Counted from the stretch's first letter, positions 1-7,253 are shown. The stretch is DNA of 14,454 nucleotides from an uncultured Sphingomonas sp. (GCA_946886645.1 CAMPIY010000019.1:1-14454); one strand, 5' to 3'. Numbers and translations are program-made. The notes: generated by a model from the letters alone, not told the origin.

Positions 1-376
<376 letters not shown>

Positions 377-383
377 TTAGGGA

Positions 384-410
384 CAAGCGCCCGCCGCTGG
401 CAAGCGCCCG
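384..410. repeat. 10-base direct repeat upstream of pyrG
   Basis: CAAGCGCCCG occurs at 384-393 and again exactly at 401-410, start-to-start distance 17 bases, in the secG-pyrG gap 20-46 bases upstream of the pyrG start. It may be a protein-binding site or chance in GC-rich DNA. The sequence alone gives no function. Confidence 0.3.
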
Positions 411-438
411 AATCAAATCGGATGAAAAAAGTGCGCGA

Positions 439-795
439 TTACTGGGCGAGCGGGACGGCCGGGGCGGTTTCGTTGCCCGCCGGCTGCGTCGCCGGAGCGG
501 CTGGCGCCACCGGCTGTGCCTGCTGGAACGGCTGATCCTTGGCCAGCGAGGTATCGACCTTCACCGATTCGCGGCTGACGCCGGCAATGGCGGCGAGGAC
601 GATCGACAGGATGATGAAGGTTGCGCCCAGGATGGAAGTCGCGCGGGTGAGGAAATCCGCCGCGCCGCGCGCGGTCATCAGCCCGGCCGAGGATCCGCCG
701 ACGCCCAGTCCGCCCCCTTCCGAACGCTGCATGAGAATGACGCCGACAAGGGCGGCGGCGACGAGCGTCTGGACGATGAGGAGGAAGGTGAACAT
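439..795 (-). CDS. secG: Preprotein translocase subunit SecG
   Basis: SecG is the small accessory subunit of the SecYEG channel in the inner membrane and assists SecA-driven protein export. The 118-residue product has the family layout: a first membrane helix at about residues 3-21, the conserved cytoplasmic stretch MQRSEGGGLGVGGSSAGLM at 22-40, then TARGAADFLTRAT at 41-53, and a second helix at about 54-72. The C-terminal tail, from about residue 85, is rich in Ala, Pro and Gln, a common low-complexity extension in alphaproteobacterial SecG. Length is close to the usual 75-120 residues. The ATG at 795 is the only start that keeps the first helix whole, though its Shine-Dalgarno sequence is weak. 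It sits between a small exported protein gene and pyrG on the same strand. Confidence 0.95.
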   Translation of the reverse strand: MFTFLLIVQTLVAAALVGVILMQRSEGGGLGVGGSSAGLMTARGAADFLTRATSILGATFIILSIVLAAIAGVSRESVKVDTSLAKDQPFQQAQPVAPAAPATQPAGNETAPAVPLAQ

Positions 796-838
796 GTCGG
801 ATGGATGCCTGGCTGAATGGAATTGCCGCTGCCCTTAG

Positions 839-874
839 CCAGCGCGCGCCGAAAACTCAACGCGCGCCGGCTGG
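839..874 (-). terminator. GC-rich stem-loop after the exported-protein gene (candidate terminator)
   Basis: Four bases past the stop of the 878-1396 gene is an imperfect hairpin. CCAGC at 839-843 pairs with GCTGG at 870-874, and GCGCGC at 844-849 pairs with GCGCGC at 862-867. There is a two-base bulge (868-869) and a 12-base loop. No T-run follows on the minus strand, so it is not a classical intrinsic terminator. It could end or attenuate transcription before secG, or protect the 3' end of the upstream message. Confidence 0.4.
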
Positions 875-877
875 AGC

Positions 878-1396
878 TTAGTTGGCCCCGGCGTCGCCCG
901 TGACCTGGGCCTCGAGCTGCTCGACCGTCAGGCCGATGACCGCGCCGGTCGCGGCGCCGGCAATGCCGCTGCGCGGGATTCGGACCTTGTTGCCCGACGC
1001 GAGCTTGATGGTGACGAACTCGGTGTCGATCGCGTCGATCGTGCCGAGCGTTGCGCCGCCGCTGCCCTTCACCTCGGCGCCGACCGCCAGGGAGGCATCC
1101 GCCGCTGCCTTGTCCTTTTCGACGGCCGCGTTGAGCTCCGCCTGGGTCAGACCGACCAGCAGCTTGCCCTCGCTGGGGGTGAAGCTGGACTTGGAGAGAT
1201 TCGCATCGAGCTTGTCGGTGTGGACGGTGACGATATCACCATTGACCGCGGTGACGGTTCCGACCGCTCCGCCTTTCGCATCGGTCACGACGGTTCCGAC
1301 CGCAAAGGCATTGGCCGGAGCCGCCTGGGCGAAAGCCGGCGCGAGCGGAGTCGAGGCAAGAAGAATCGAAGCAAATCCAACAATAATGCGCTGCAT
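878..1396 (-). CDS. Exported small protein with two tandem internal repeats, function unknown
   Basis: I do not recognise a named family. The 172-residue product begins with a clear signal peptide (MQRIIVGFASILLASTPLAPAFA, likely cut after residue 23), so it should be periplasmic. The mature part is an internal duplication. Residues 32-91 (AVGTVVTDAKGGAVGTVTAV ... VGLTQAELNAAV) match residues 104-164 (AVGAEVKGSGGATLGTIDAI ... IGLTVEQLEAQV), each with the order V-G-x-x-V, GGAxxGTVxAI, a beta-like core and a closing LTxxxLxxxV helix. Beta-rich units with G-x-x-x-G-T-V resemble PRC-barrel or SH3-like folds, which is inference. The start at 1396 is preferred because GGGAAAGG lies just upstream; an in-frame ATG at 1411 lacks such a site. 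It lies between tpiA and secG, which are usually adjacent or nearly so. Confidence 0.85.
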   Translation of the reverse strand: MQRIIVGFASILLASTPLAPAFAQAAPANAFAVGTVVTDAKGGAVGTVTAVNGDIVTVHTDKLDANLSKSSFTPSEGKLLVGLTQAELNAAVEKDKAAADASLAVGAEVKGSGGATLGTIDAIDTEFVTIKLASGNKVRIPRSGIAGAATGAVIGLTVEQLEAQVTGDAGAN

Positions 1397-1437
1397 GGTG
1401 ACCTTTCCCATTGATACTATTCGCGATTTCCTAGCAA

Positions 1438-1450
1438 ACTAAGCCTTAGT
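1438..1450. promoter_or_regulatory. Perfect 13-base palindrome upstream of the exported-protein gene
   Basis: ACTAAG-C-CTTAGT, with 6-base arms and one central base, lies in the 69-base gap between tpiA and the exported-protein gene, about 42 bases before the latter's start. It could be a small operator or part of a terminator for tpiA. No T-run or second copy was seen, so the role is open. Confidence 0.3.
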
Positions 1451-1465
1451 CGCAACTGAACGGGC

Positions 1466-2215
1466 TCAAGCGGCGGCTGCGGCCGCCTCGACGATCGGAA
1501 GGAAGTCGGCCGACTTGAGGCTCGCTCCTCCGACCAGCGCGCCGTCGACATCGGCAACGCCGAAAATCTCCGCAGCGTTCGATGCCTTGACGGATCCGCC
1601 ATAGAGGATTCGAACCTCGGAGCCGGGCTCGCCGAAGCGGGCGACCAGACGTTGACGAAGCGCTTCATGCATCTCGCCGATTTCGGCGATGGAGGGGACT
1701 TTTCCGGTGCCGATTGCCCAGATCGGCTCATAGGCGACCGAAAAGCGGCTCGCATCGTCGATCGACGCCGGAAGAGACGCATCGAGCTGGGCCGATACCG
1801 TCGCCACGGCCGCGCCGGCCTCGCGAACGCTGTCGCTCTCGCCGACGCACAGGATCACGTCCAGACCGGCCGCGAGCGCCGCTTCCGCCTTGGCCTTGAT
1901 GTCCGCGTCCGTCTCGCCCTGCGCTTCGCGGCGTTCGCTATGGCCGACGATTACCAGCCTGGCGCCGGCGTCGAGCAGCATCGCCGCGGAGATGCAGCCG
2001 GTATGCGCGCCCTTGTCGGCCTGGTGGACGTCCTGGCCGCCGATGGCAAAACCCGGCGCCTTGCGGACGGCGCGCTCGATCAGGGTCGCCGGAAGGCAGA
2101 GCGCGACATCCGCGCGGAGCGTTTCCGCGGCGATCGAGATGACCGAAACCTCGCCGAGATCACTCGACAGTCCGTGCATCTTCCAATTTCCAGCAACCAG
2201 CTTGCGCCTCGTCAT
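1466..2215 (-). CDS. tpiA: Triosephosphate isomerase
   Basis: This enzyme interconverts dihydroxyacetone phosphate and glyceraldehyde 3-phosphate in glycolysis and gluconeogenesis; it is a cytoplasmic TIM barrel, normally a dimer. The 249-residue length is typical. Key residues are all visible: N10 and K12 in AGNWKM, the electrophile H92 in IVGHSERR, the catalytic base E163 in AYEPIWAIGTG, the mobile phosphate-gripping loop at 166-172, and the second phosphate-binding stretch YGGSVK at 205-210 with LVGGASL near 227-233. The start at 2215 has a strong Shine-Dalgarno sequence, AGGAGGTGAA, right before ATG. The C-terminus ends in a run of alanines. It heads the minus-strand group and is divergent from ppiD. 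Confidence 0.97.
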   Translation of the reverse strand: MTRRKLVAGNWKMHGLSSDLGEVSVISIAAETLRADVALCLPATLIERAVRKAPGFAIGGQDVHQADKGAHTGCISAAMLLDAGARLVIVGHSERREAQGETDADIKAKAEAALAAGLDVILCVGESDSVREAGAAVATVSAQLDASLPASIDDASRFSVAYEPIWAIGTGKVPSIAEIGEMHEALRQRLVARFGEPGSEVRILYGGSVKASNAAEIFGVADVDGALVGGASLKSADFLPIVEAAAAAA

Positions 2216-2302
2216 TTCACCTCCTGTCGGGATAGCCGCCTTGCCCCGGCCTTATGCCGCCCCTAAAGCGGCGTTCGAATTTTTCAAAGCCAAGAGACGC
2301 AA
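2216..2302. promoter_or_regulatory. Divergent tpiA/ppiD promoter region
   Basis: These 87 bases must carry promoters for both directions unless they lie within coding sequence. Weak candidates on the plus strand are TTGCCC at 2241-2246, a 17-base spacer, then TAAAGC at 2264-2269. On the minus strand, TTCGAA and CATAAG can be placed 17 bases apart. A small hairpin, GCCGC at 2256-2260 with GCGGC at 2268-2272, overlaps both. The strong Shine-Dalgarno sequence of tpiA is at the left end. No recognisable regulator site was seen. Confidence 0.35.
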
Positions 2303-4240
2303 ATGTTCGCCGCCTTCCGCCGCCTGTCCAAATCCGCGGTCGGGACCATGATCATGGTCCTGTTCCTGCTCACCATCCTCGCTTCGTTCGCCATTGCCGA
2401 CATGAGCAATGTCGGTTCGGGCAGGTTTGGATCGGGAGGCAACAACCTGGCGCGGGTCGGTAGCGAGCAGATCACGGCACGGGACGTGGATTCGGCGATG
2501 CGCCGCCTGCTGGCCCAGGCCCGGCAGCAGAATCCCGAAGCCACTTATGCGACGATCGCCGACCAGTTCGGTCCGCTGCTGAATTCGCTGATCGACGAGC
2601 GGTCGCTGCTGGCATTCGCCGAGGATCATGGCTTCGAGCTGTCGAAGCGGCTGGTCGACGCGGAGATTGCGAACCTGCCGCAGACGCGGGGGCTCGATGG
2701 CAAGTTCAGCGAGCAAGCCTATGCCGCCTTCCTGCAGCAGGAGCAGATGACCGATGCGGACGTGCGCCGGATGCTGCAGGTCGCGCTGACCCAGCGCCTC
2801 GTGCTGGCCCCGGCAGTCGTCAACGCCCGGGTGCCGATCGGCGTTGCTCGGCCCTATGCTTCGATGCTGCTGGAACAGCGCCAGGGCCAGGTGGCGATGA
2901 TCCCGGCGGAACTGTTCCGTGCCGGCCTGAACCCCTCTGACGGCGACCTCCAGGCCTATTATGCCCAGAACGGCCGCCGCTACATCGTCCCCGAGCAGCG
3001 CGTGCTGCGGATTGCCAGGATCGACGCCGAAAATGCGCCGGGCGCGCAGCCGACCGAGGCGGAGATCGCGGCCTATTACAAGGCCAACCAGGCGACCTAT
3101 GGCGGCAGCGAAACGCGCGTCATCAGCCAGGCGGTCGTCCAGGACAGGAAGGTTGCCGATGGCATCGCGGCACGGGCTCGCTCCGGAGCCACCTTCGTCG
3201 CAGCCGCGGCTCCCGCGGGCCTGTCGGCGGAAGACATCAGCGTCGGGCCCCAGACCCGCGCCCAGTTTTCAGGTCTAGCCGGGGACTCGGTTGCCGGCGC
3301 GGCATTCTCCGCCGCCAAAGGTGCGATCGTCGGGCCTGTCCGGTCTGACCTTGGCTGGCATGTCATCAAGATCGACGATATCCGTGCGGCCTCGGGACGC
3401 ACGCTCGCCCAGGCTCATGACGAGATCGCGACGTTGCTTGCCACGAACAAGCGCAAGGGTGCGCTGACCGATCTGGTCACCAAGGTCGAGGACCAGATCG
3501 ACGATGGCGCCAGCTTCGCCGAAACCGCCGGGGCCGCGAAGCTGGCGGTCACGACGACGCCCGCTATCAGCGCAACCGGCGTGGCCCGCGGCGATGCCTC
3601 CTATCGCTTCCCGGCGGACCTGCAGCCCGCGCTCAAGGCCGGTTTCGAAATGGGGGTCGACGACGATCCCGAGGTCGTCGCGCTTCCCGATGATACCGGC
3701 TACGCGCTGGTCGACGTGGAGAATGTCGCCGAGGCCGCGCCCGCTCCCCTTGCCTCGATCCGCGATCGGGTCCGCGAGGATTGGATCAACCATAAGGCAT
3801 CGGATCGTGCCAAGGCGGCCGCAAGCCAGATTTCGGCCAAGGTCGCGCGCGGCATTGAACTGAGCAAGGCGGTTGCCGAGGCGGGCGTGAACCTGCCCCC
3901 GGTGCAGCCGATGAATGCGCGCCGAATCCAGCTGTCGAGCGCGCCGGCCGACGCGGTGGCGCCGCTGAAGATGCTTTTCACGCTGGCCGAAGGGAAAAGC
4001 CGGCTCGTCGCCGATCCGCAGGGCCGCGCCTTCTTCGTCGTGAAGACGCTGAAGATCACTCCCGGCAATGCCTTGTCGAGCCCGACCCTGATTGCGCAGA
4101 CGCAGGCGGCGTTCCAGCAAACCGCCTCGGACGAATTGGGCGCGCAGCTGATGGCGGCGATGAAGGCCGACCAGAAGGTCAAGCGCAACGAAGATGCGAT
4201 CGCGGCCTCGAAGCAGCGGATCACCGGGCCGGGCAACTAA
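2303..4240 (+). CDS. ppiD: PpiD-type membrane-anchored peptidyl-prolyl isomerase
   Basis: PpiD/SurA-type proteins help newly exported proteins fold at the Sec exit in the periplasm. The 645-residue product has one N-terminal membrane helix (about residues 13-33) after a short basic tail, so most of it faces the periplasm. A SurA_N/PpiD-type chaperone region spans about 50-170. A parvulin-like domain lies at about 268-362 (from ETRVISQAVVQD to DLGWHVIKIDDIRA), followed by a long C-terminal chaperone region. Two repeated segments, AYYAQNGRRYIVPEQRV near 218 and AYYKANQATYGGSETRV near 257, are the paired motifs usual before the parvulin domain. Parvulin domains of this class can be inactive, so isomerase activity is not certain. 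The ATG at 2303 has a modest AAGAGA site. trpG follows 20 bases downstream. Confidence 0.9.
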   Translation: MFAAFRRLSKSAVGTMIMVLFLLTILASFAIADMSNVGSGRFGSGGNNLARVGSEQITARDVDSAMRRLLAQARQQNPEATYATIADQFGPLLNSLIDERSLLAFAEDHGFELSKRLVDAEIANLPQTRGLDGKFSEQAYAAFLQQEQMTDADVRRMLQVALTQRLVLAPAVVNARVPIGVARPYASMLLEQRQGQVAMIPAELFRAGLNPSDGDLQAYYAQNGRRYIVPEQRVLRIARIDAENAPGAQPTEAEIAAYYKANQATYGGSETRVISQAVVQDRKVADGIAARARSGATFVAAAAPAGLSAEDISVGPQTRAQFSGLAGDSVAGAAFSAAKGAIVGPVRSDLGWHVIKIDDIRAASGRTLAQAHDEIATLLATNKRKGALTDLVTKVEDQIDDGASFAETAGAAKLAVTTTPAISATGVARGDASYRFPADLQPALKAGFEMGVDDDPEVVALPDDTGYALVDVENVAEAAPAPLASIRDRVREDWINHKASDRAKAAASQISAKVARGIELSKAVAEAGVNLPPVQPMNARRIQLSSAPADAVAPLKMLFTLAEGKSRLVADPQGRAFFVVKTLKITPGNALSSPTLIAQTQAAFQQTASDELGAQLMAAMKADQKVKRNEDAIAASKQRITGPGN

Positions 4241-4264
4241 AGCGCGGCGATGCGGCGGCCGTGA
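4241..4264 (+). other. Short open frame between ppiD and trpG, possible trpE scar
   Basis: After the ppiD TAA (4238-4240), the same frame reads seven sense codons (S-A-A-M-R-R-P) and then TGA at 4262-4264. That TGA shares GTGA with the GTG start of trpG at 4261. A 4-base stop/start overlap is usual between coupled genes, for example a trpE stop and a trpG start. Since trpE often occupies this position in relatives, the stretch could be the last codons of a deleted trpE. A chance spacer is equally possible. No Shine-Dalgarno site precedes it. Confidence 0.25.
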
Positions 4265-4845
4265 CCAGGCCCAGAATCCTCGTCGTCGACAATGTCGACA
4301 GCTTCACCTTCATGCTGGCCGACTATCTCCTGTCGCTTGGCGCCGACGTGGAGGTGGAGCGGAACGACAAAGTGAGCGTCGATAGCGCCCTCGAAAAGGG
4401 CCGCGATGGCATATTGATCTCGCCCGGCCCCGGGACGCCCGAAAATGCCGGTATTTCCGTCGAGCTGGCGGCGCGCTGCATCGAACGCCGGCACCCGCTG
4501 CTGGGGGTTTGCCTCGGCCATCAGGCGATTGCGGTGGCGTGCGGATCGAAGGTCGATCCGACCTATCCAGTCCATGGCAAGATCGCGTCCGTGCGCCATG
4601 ACGGCAGCGGGCTGCTTGCCGGCTTGCCTTCTCCATTCGCGGCGACGCGCTACCATTCTCTTGCCGTTTCCGGCCCGGCGCTGCCCCTGATCGCCAATGC
4701 CTGGAGCGAGGACGGAACGGTCATGGCAATGCGCCATGCGCAGGCACCGGTTCATGGGGTCCAGTTCCATCCCGAGAGCGTCGCGTCGGAACAGGGCAGG
4801 CCGCTGCTCCGGGCCTTTCTGGGCATTTGCCACGCACCGGCTTGA
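4261..4845 (+). CDS. trpG: Anthranilate/aminodeoxychorismate synthase glutamine amidotransferase subunit
   Basis: This class I glutamine amidotransferase (194 residues) supplies ammonia to a chorismate-using partner: TrpE for anthranilate (tryptophan) or PabB for aminodeoxychorismate (folate). Family marks are [10 protein letters not shown] at 10-19, [14 protein letters not shown] at 53-66, the nucleophile C84 in [10 protein letters not shown], the RYHSLAV stretch at 130-136, and the catalytic pair H170/E172 in GVQFHPES. The start is GTG at 4261 with no clear Shine-Dalgarno sequence, so translation probably depends on ribosomes coming from upstream. Neither TrpE, TrpD, TrpC nor PabB is encoded beside it, although trp genes are the usual neighbours. 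A role as PabA, shared or sole, is therefore likely, but sequence motifs do not separate the two uses. Confidence 0.9.
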   Translation: MTRPRILVVDNVDSFTFMLADYLLSLGADVEVERNDKVSVDSALEKGRDGILISPGPGTPENAGISVELAARCIERRHPLLGVCLGHQAIAVACGSKVDPTYPVHGKIASVRHDGSGLLAGLPSPFAATRYHSLAVSGPALPLIANAWSEDGTVMAMRHAQAPVHGVQFHPESVASEQGRPLLRAFLGICHAPA

Positions 4846-4870
4846 CCTCGACCCGTTTGTTTCCTACACG
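4842..4870 (+). promoter_or_regulatory. Predicted lexA promoter
   Basis: TTGACC at 4842-4847 (-35) and TACACG at 4865-4870 (-10) are separated by 17 bases. The -35 overlaps the trpG stop codon (TGA 4843-4845), and the -10 touches the first base of the SOS box. This gives lexA its own start of transcription about 20-25 bases before its ribosome binding site. Confidence 0.55.
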
Positions 4871-4884
4871 TTCTCCGTTCGTTC
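4870..4884 (+). promoter_or_regulatory. SOS box (LexA operator) of lexA
   Basis: GTTCTCCGTTCGTTC is an exact match to the alphaproteobacterial LexA site, GTTC-N7-GTTC. It lies between the predicted -10 and the lexA ribosome binding site, 16 bases before the start codon. Bound LexA would block initiation, giving the usual autorepression. An extra overlapping GTTC at 4877-4880 is inside the spacer. Confidence 0.85.
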
Positions 4885-4900
4885 CGATACGGAGGGGTCA

Positions 4901-5548
4901 ATGCTCACCGCGAAACAGCATGAGCTGTTGAATTTCATCAACGACCGGCTTTCGGCGACCGGCGTGTCGCCCAGTTTCGACGAGATGCGTGAGGCGCTGG
5001 ACCTCAAGTCCAAATCGGGCGTGCATCGCCTGATCTCCGCGCTCGAGGAACGCAAATTCATTCGCCGCCTTCCCAATCGGGCGCGCGCGCTGGAAGTGGT
5101 TCGTATGCCGGAGATCGCGGCGACCTCCCCGGCCGCGCCAAGGCCGGTCATCCCGGCGGCGGCGAACGATACGATCGAAATTCCCCTGCATGGCAGGATC
5201 GCTGCCGGCACGCCGATCGAGGCGCTTCAGGGCACGGAAGGCTTCGCGGTCCCGGCCGCGCTGCTCGGCCCGGGCGAACATTATGCGCTGGAGGTTTCCG
5301 GCGATTCGATGGTCGAGGAAGGCATTTTGGATGGCGATTATGCGCTGATCCGCAAGGTCGATTCCGCGCGCGACGGGGAGATTGTGGTCGCGCTCATCGA
5401 CAATGAGGAAGCGACCCTGAAGACCTATCGCCGCGAAGGGCAGATGATCCGCCTCGACCCCGCCAACCGTTCCTACGAGCCGCAGCGCTATGACGAAGGC
5501 CGGGTCACCATTCAGGGCCGCCTGTCGGGCCTGATCCGTCGTTACTGA
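4901..5548 (+). CDS. lexA: SOS repressor LexA
   Basis: LexA represses DNA-repair genes and cleaves itself when RecA forms filaments on damaged DNA. The 215-residue product has an N-terminal winged helix-turn-helix (1-68, [17 protein letters not shown]... ending near ALEVVRMP) and a C-terminal S24 peptidase domain. The self-cleavage bond is A102-G103 in GRIAAGTP, the nucleophile is S136 in VSGDSM and the general base is K174 in ATLKTY. The start at 4901 is fixed by GGAGGGG at 4891-4897; the open frame upstream overlaps trpG in another frame and is not coding. It has its own promoter and SOS box. The linker between domains (about 70-90) is rich in Ala and Pro. In relatives lexA follows moaC-moeA; here it follows trpG. 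Confidence 0.97.
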   Translation: MLTAKQHELLNFINDRLSATGVSPSFDEMREALDLKSKSGVHRLISALEERKFIRRLPNRARALEVVRMPEIAATSPAAPRPVIPAAANDTIEIPLHGRIAAGTPIEALQGTEGFAVPAALLGPGEHYALEVSGDSMVEEGILDGDYALIRKVDSARDGEIVVALIDNEEATLKTYRREGQMIRLDPANRSYEPQRYDEGRVTIQGRLSGLIRRY

Positions 5549-5555
5549 GGCGGCT

Positions 5556-5894
5556 ATGGCCCGGATCGACTATGTGGAGCTGCCGAGCGTCACCGCCCAT
5601 GAGCTGACGCGCGGTTTCTACGCCAAAGCGTTCGGATGGACGTTCACCGACTATGGACCCGATTATGCGGCGACAACCACCGCCGATGTCGATGTCGGAT
5701 TGAACGGCCAGCCCGGCGAGGCGCTGGCCGCGCCGCTTCCGGTCATTCGCGTCGACGATCTGGAAGCCGCCTTCGATGCGGTTTCAAAGTCGGGCGGAAT
5801 CATCGCCAGGCAAATCTTCAGCTTCCCCGGCGGCCGCCGGTTCCACTTCATCGACCCATCTGGAAGCGAGCTTGCGGTCTGGAGCGATACATAG
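5556..5894 (+). CDS. VOC-fold (glyoxalase/bleomycin-resistance superfamily) protein
   Basis: The 112-residue product is a single VOC module of two beta-alpha-beta-beta-beta halves: IDYVELPS ... FYAKAFGWTFTDYGPDYA (4-38) and LPVIRVDDLEAAFDAVSKSGG ... RRFHFIDPSGSELAVWS (61-110). E8 and E105 sit where metal ligands lie in active members, but no substrate can be named; the superfamily includes isomerases, dioxygenases and drug-binding proteins. It starts 7 bases after the lexA stop, with GAGGCGG overlapping that stop codon as ribosome binding site, so it is very probably co-transcribed with lexA and may rise in the SOS response. That regulation is inference from spacing. Confidence 0.85.
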   Translation: MARIDYVELPSVTAHELTRGFYAKAFGWTFTDYGPDYAATTTADVDVGLNGQPGEALAAPLPVIRVDDLEAAFDAVSKSGGIIARQIFSFPGGRRFHFIDPSGSELAVWSDT

Positions 5895-5966
5895 GCCTCG
5901 AATGATCCATTGATTGAATGGCCGCGCCGTGCGACCGAACCTGTGTTGGCGCGAGGGGGCACGTCG

Positions 5967-7253
5967 ATGGGTTATCGTTTTGATTCGTTCGATCCGGACG
6001 GCGCGCTATTGGCGGCCGAGGAACAGGATGACGGCAGTTATTGGGGCCGTCATTGGCGAGGCCATTTGCCATTGGCCCAGACCTACTGGCTGAATGGTTT
6101 CCTGACCAACATGGTCATTGCGGGGCTTGGCCTTGCCTTCATGGCCCTGGAGCATACCGGCAGGTCCCTTCGGCTTATCTCGGTCGGATTCCTGCTTTAC
6201 GTCATGCTGGCCCTGATCGCCCGCGGTTGGTCGCTGGTCGGCATTTGGCGTTCCGCGGGACGCCACGCTGCCCGGGGCGGAACGCCCGGTTGGGGAACCG
6301 TGGCGCGCGTCATGGTGGTTTTTGGCCTGCTGGCAACGCTTGGCCAGATGCCTTCCTTGGCGCTGCAGGCGAAGGAATATGGGCTGATCGCCGTGGGCCG
6401 GGATCCGATGGGGCCGCTTGCCGCAATCACCCTGGACGAGTCCGGCAAGTCGCTCGAAGTGAAGGGCCCGCTTTCAGCCGGCGTCGCGGACCGGTTCGAG
6501 GAAGTTCTCAATTCGGCGCCGGGCACTCGAACAGTCATGCTAGATTCCGACGGCGGGCGCATCTTCGAGGCGCTCAGGATGGCGGAGCTGATCAGGGCAC
6601 GTGGACTGGATACGCGCGTCGAGCGGAATTGCGCCTCGGCCTGCACCCTCATCCTGCTGGCCGGCAAGGATCGCAGTGCCCACAGGTTTGCGCAGATCGG
6701 CTTTCATCAGCCCGACTTCCCCGGTTTGTCGGAGGCCGAGAAAAACGGGATCATCGCCGACAACCGCAAGGATTATCTCGATGCCGGCATCAGGCCGGAT
6801 TTCCTCGACCGTGCCCTTTCCACGCCTCCGGCGGAAATGTGGTACCCGACCCATGCCGACATGGTCGATGCCGGGGTGCTGACGAGCGAAGAAATCACCG
6901 TCGGTTCTTCGGATTTCGACAGGAAGCGGCTGGGCGAGTTGCTGTCGCGGATGGAGAGCGATGCGAAGTCGGCGGCAGGACAGATGGTCGACGAATTGAC
7001 CCGCCTCGACGGGGCGGAACTGTCCGGATCAAGGCTGGTCATCCACCACTCGCTGACAAAGCCGTACAGCACGTCGGAGGCGAGACGATTGCAGGCAAAT
7101 CTACAGGCGAACATCACGGACGAAATTTGCAACAGCCCGCGAAAAAGCATGATCGATATGGGGGCAAGCTTCGGCTTTGATTATGTCGACGCCAACGGCG
7201 CTTCCGTGGCAAATGTCATGGTCGCCAGCTGTCCGAAAGGCTCGGACGGCTAA
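5967..7253 (+). CDS. Membrane protein with ClpP-like domain, function unknown
   Basis: The 428-residue product has three predicted membrane helices (about 44-62, 69-87 and 113-132) and then a ClpP/crotonase-like domain (about 150-310). TVMLDSDGGRIFEALRMAEL at 189-208 matches the glycine-rich substrate-binding strand of ClpP-like proteins. NCASACTLILLAG at 221-233 holds the likely nucleophile S224, and GFHQPD at 245-250 holds the likely H247, as in the ClpP HQP motif. The third catalytic residue, an Asp in ClpP, is not obvious near MWYPTHADMVDAGVL (291-305). The last 80 residues form a separate region with two cysteines (C388, C422). The start at 5967 is chosen for GAGGGGG at 5953-5959; a TTG at 5910 in frame lacks one. 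It could be a membrane-linked peptidase or a non-catalytic relative. Confidence 0.75.
   Translation: MGYRFDSFDPDGALLAAEEQDDGSYWGRHWRGHLPLAQTYWLNGFLTNMVIAGLGLAFMALEHTGRSLRLISVGFLLYVMLALIARGWSLVGIWRSAGRHAARGGTPGWGTVARVMVVFGLLATLGQMPSLALQAKEYGLIAVGRDPMGPLAAITLDESGKSLEVKGPLSAGVADRFEEVLNSAPGTRTVMLDSDGGRIFEALRMAELIRARGLDTRVERNCASACTLILLAGKDRSAHRFAQIGFHQPDFPGLSEAEKNGIIADNRKDYLDAGIRPDFLDRALSTPPAEMWYPTHADMVDAGVLTSEEITVGSSDFDRKRLGELLSRMESDAKSAAGQMVDELTRLDGAELSGSRLVIHHSLTKPYSTSEARRLQANLQANITDEICNSPRKSMIDMGASFGFDYVDANGASVANVMVASCPKGSDG
7229..7249 (+). terminator. Stem-loop at the 3' end of the ClpP-like gene
   Basis: GTCCGA at 7231-7236 pairs with TCGGAC at 7242-7247 around a 5-base loop, extended by a C-G and a T-G pair. 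It ends two bases before the stop codon TAA at 7251-7253. There is no T-run. In this 9-base convergent gap with comEC it could slow or end transcription, or stabilise the message. Confidence 0.3.

Noticed and set aside
422..440. A T-run on the minus strand after the secG stop as an intrinsic terminator
   Set aside because: Six T's are present, but no convincing GC-rich hairpin lies directly before them.
3275..4120. 281-codon minus-strand open frame inside ppiD
   Set aside because: Antisense shadow of ppiD with low-complexity Arg/Gly composition.
4697..4900. Upstream extension of the lexA frame over trpG
   Set aside because: LexA begins with MLTAKQ at a strong ribosome binding site; the extension is out of frame with trpG's conserved C-terminal motif.
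5634..5649. A second possible SOS box, GTTC then GTTC within the VOC gene
   Set aside because: The spacer is 8 bases instead of 7 and it lies inside coding sequence.
6041..7180. 379-codon plus-strand frame over the ClpP-like gene
   Set aside because: It is the +2 shadow of a frame that shows membrane helices and ClpP-like motifs and has a good ribosome binding site.
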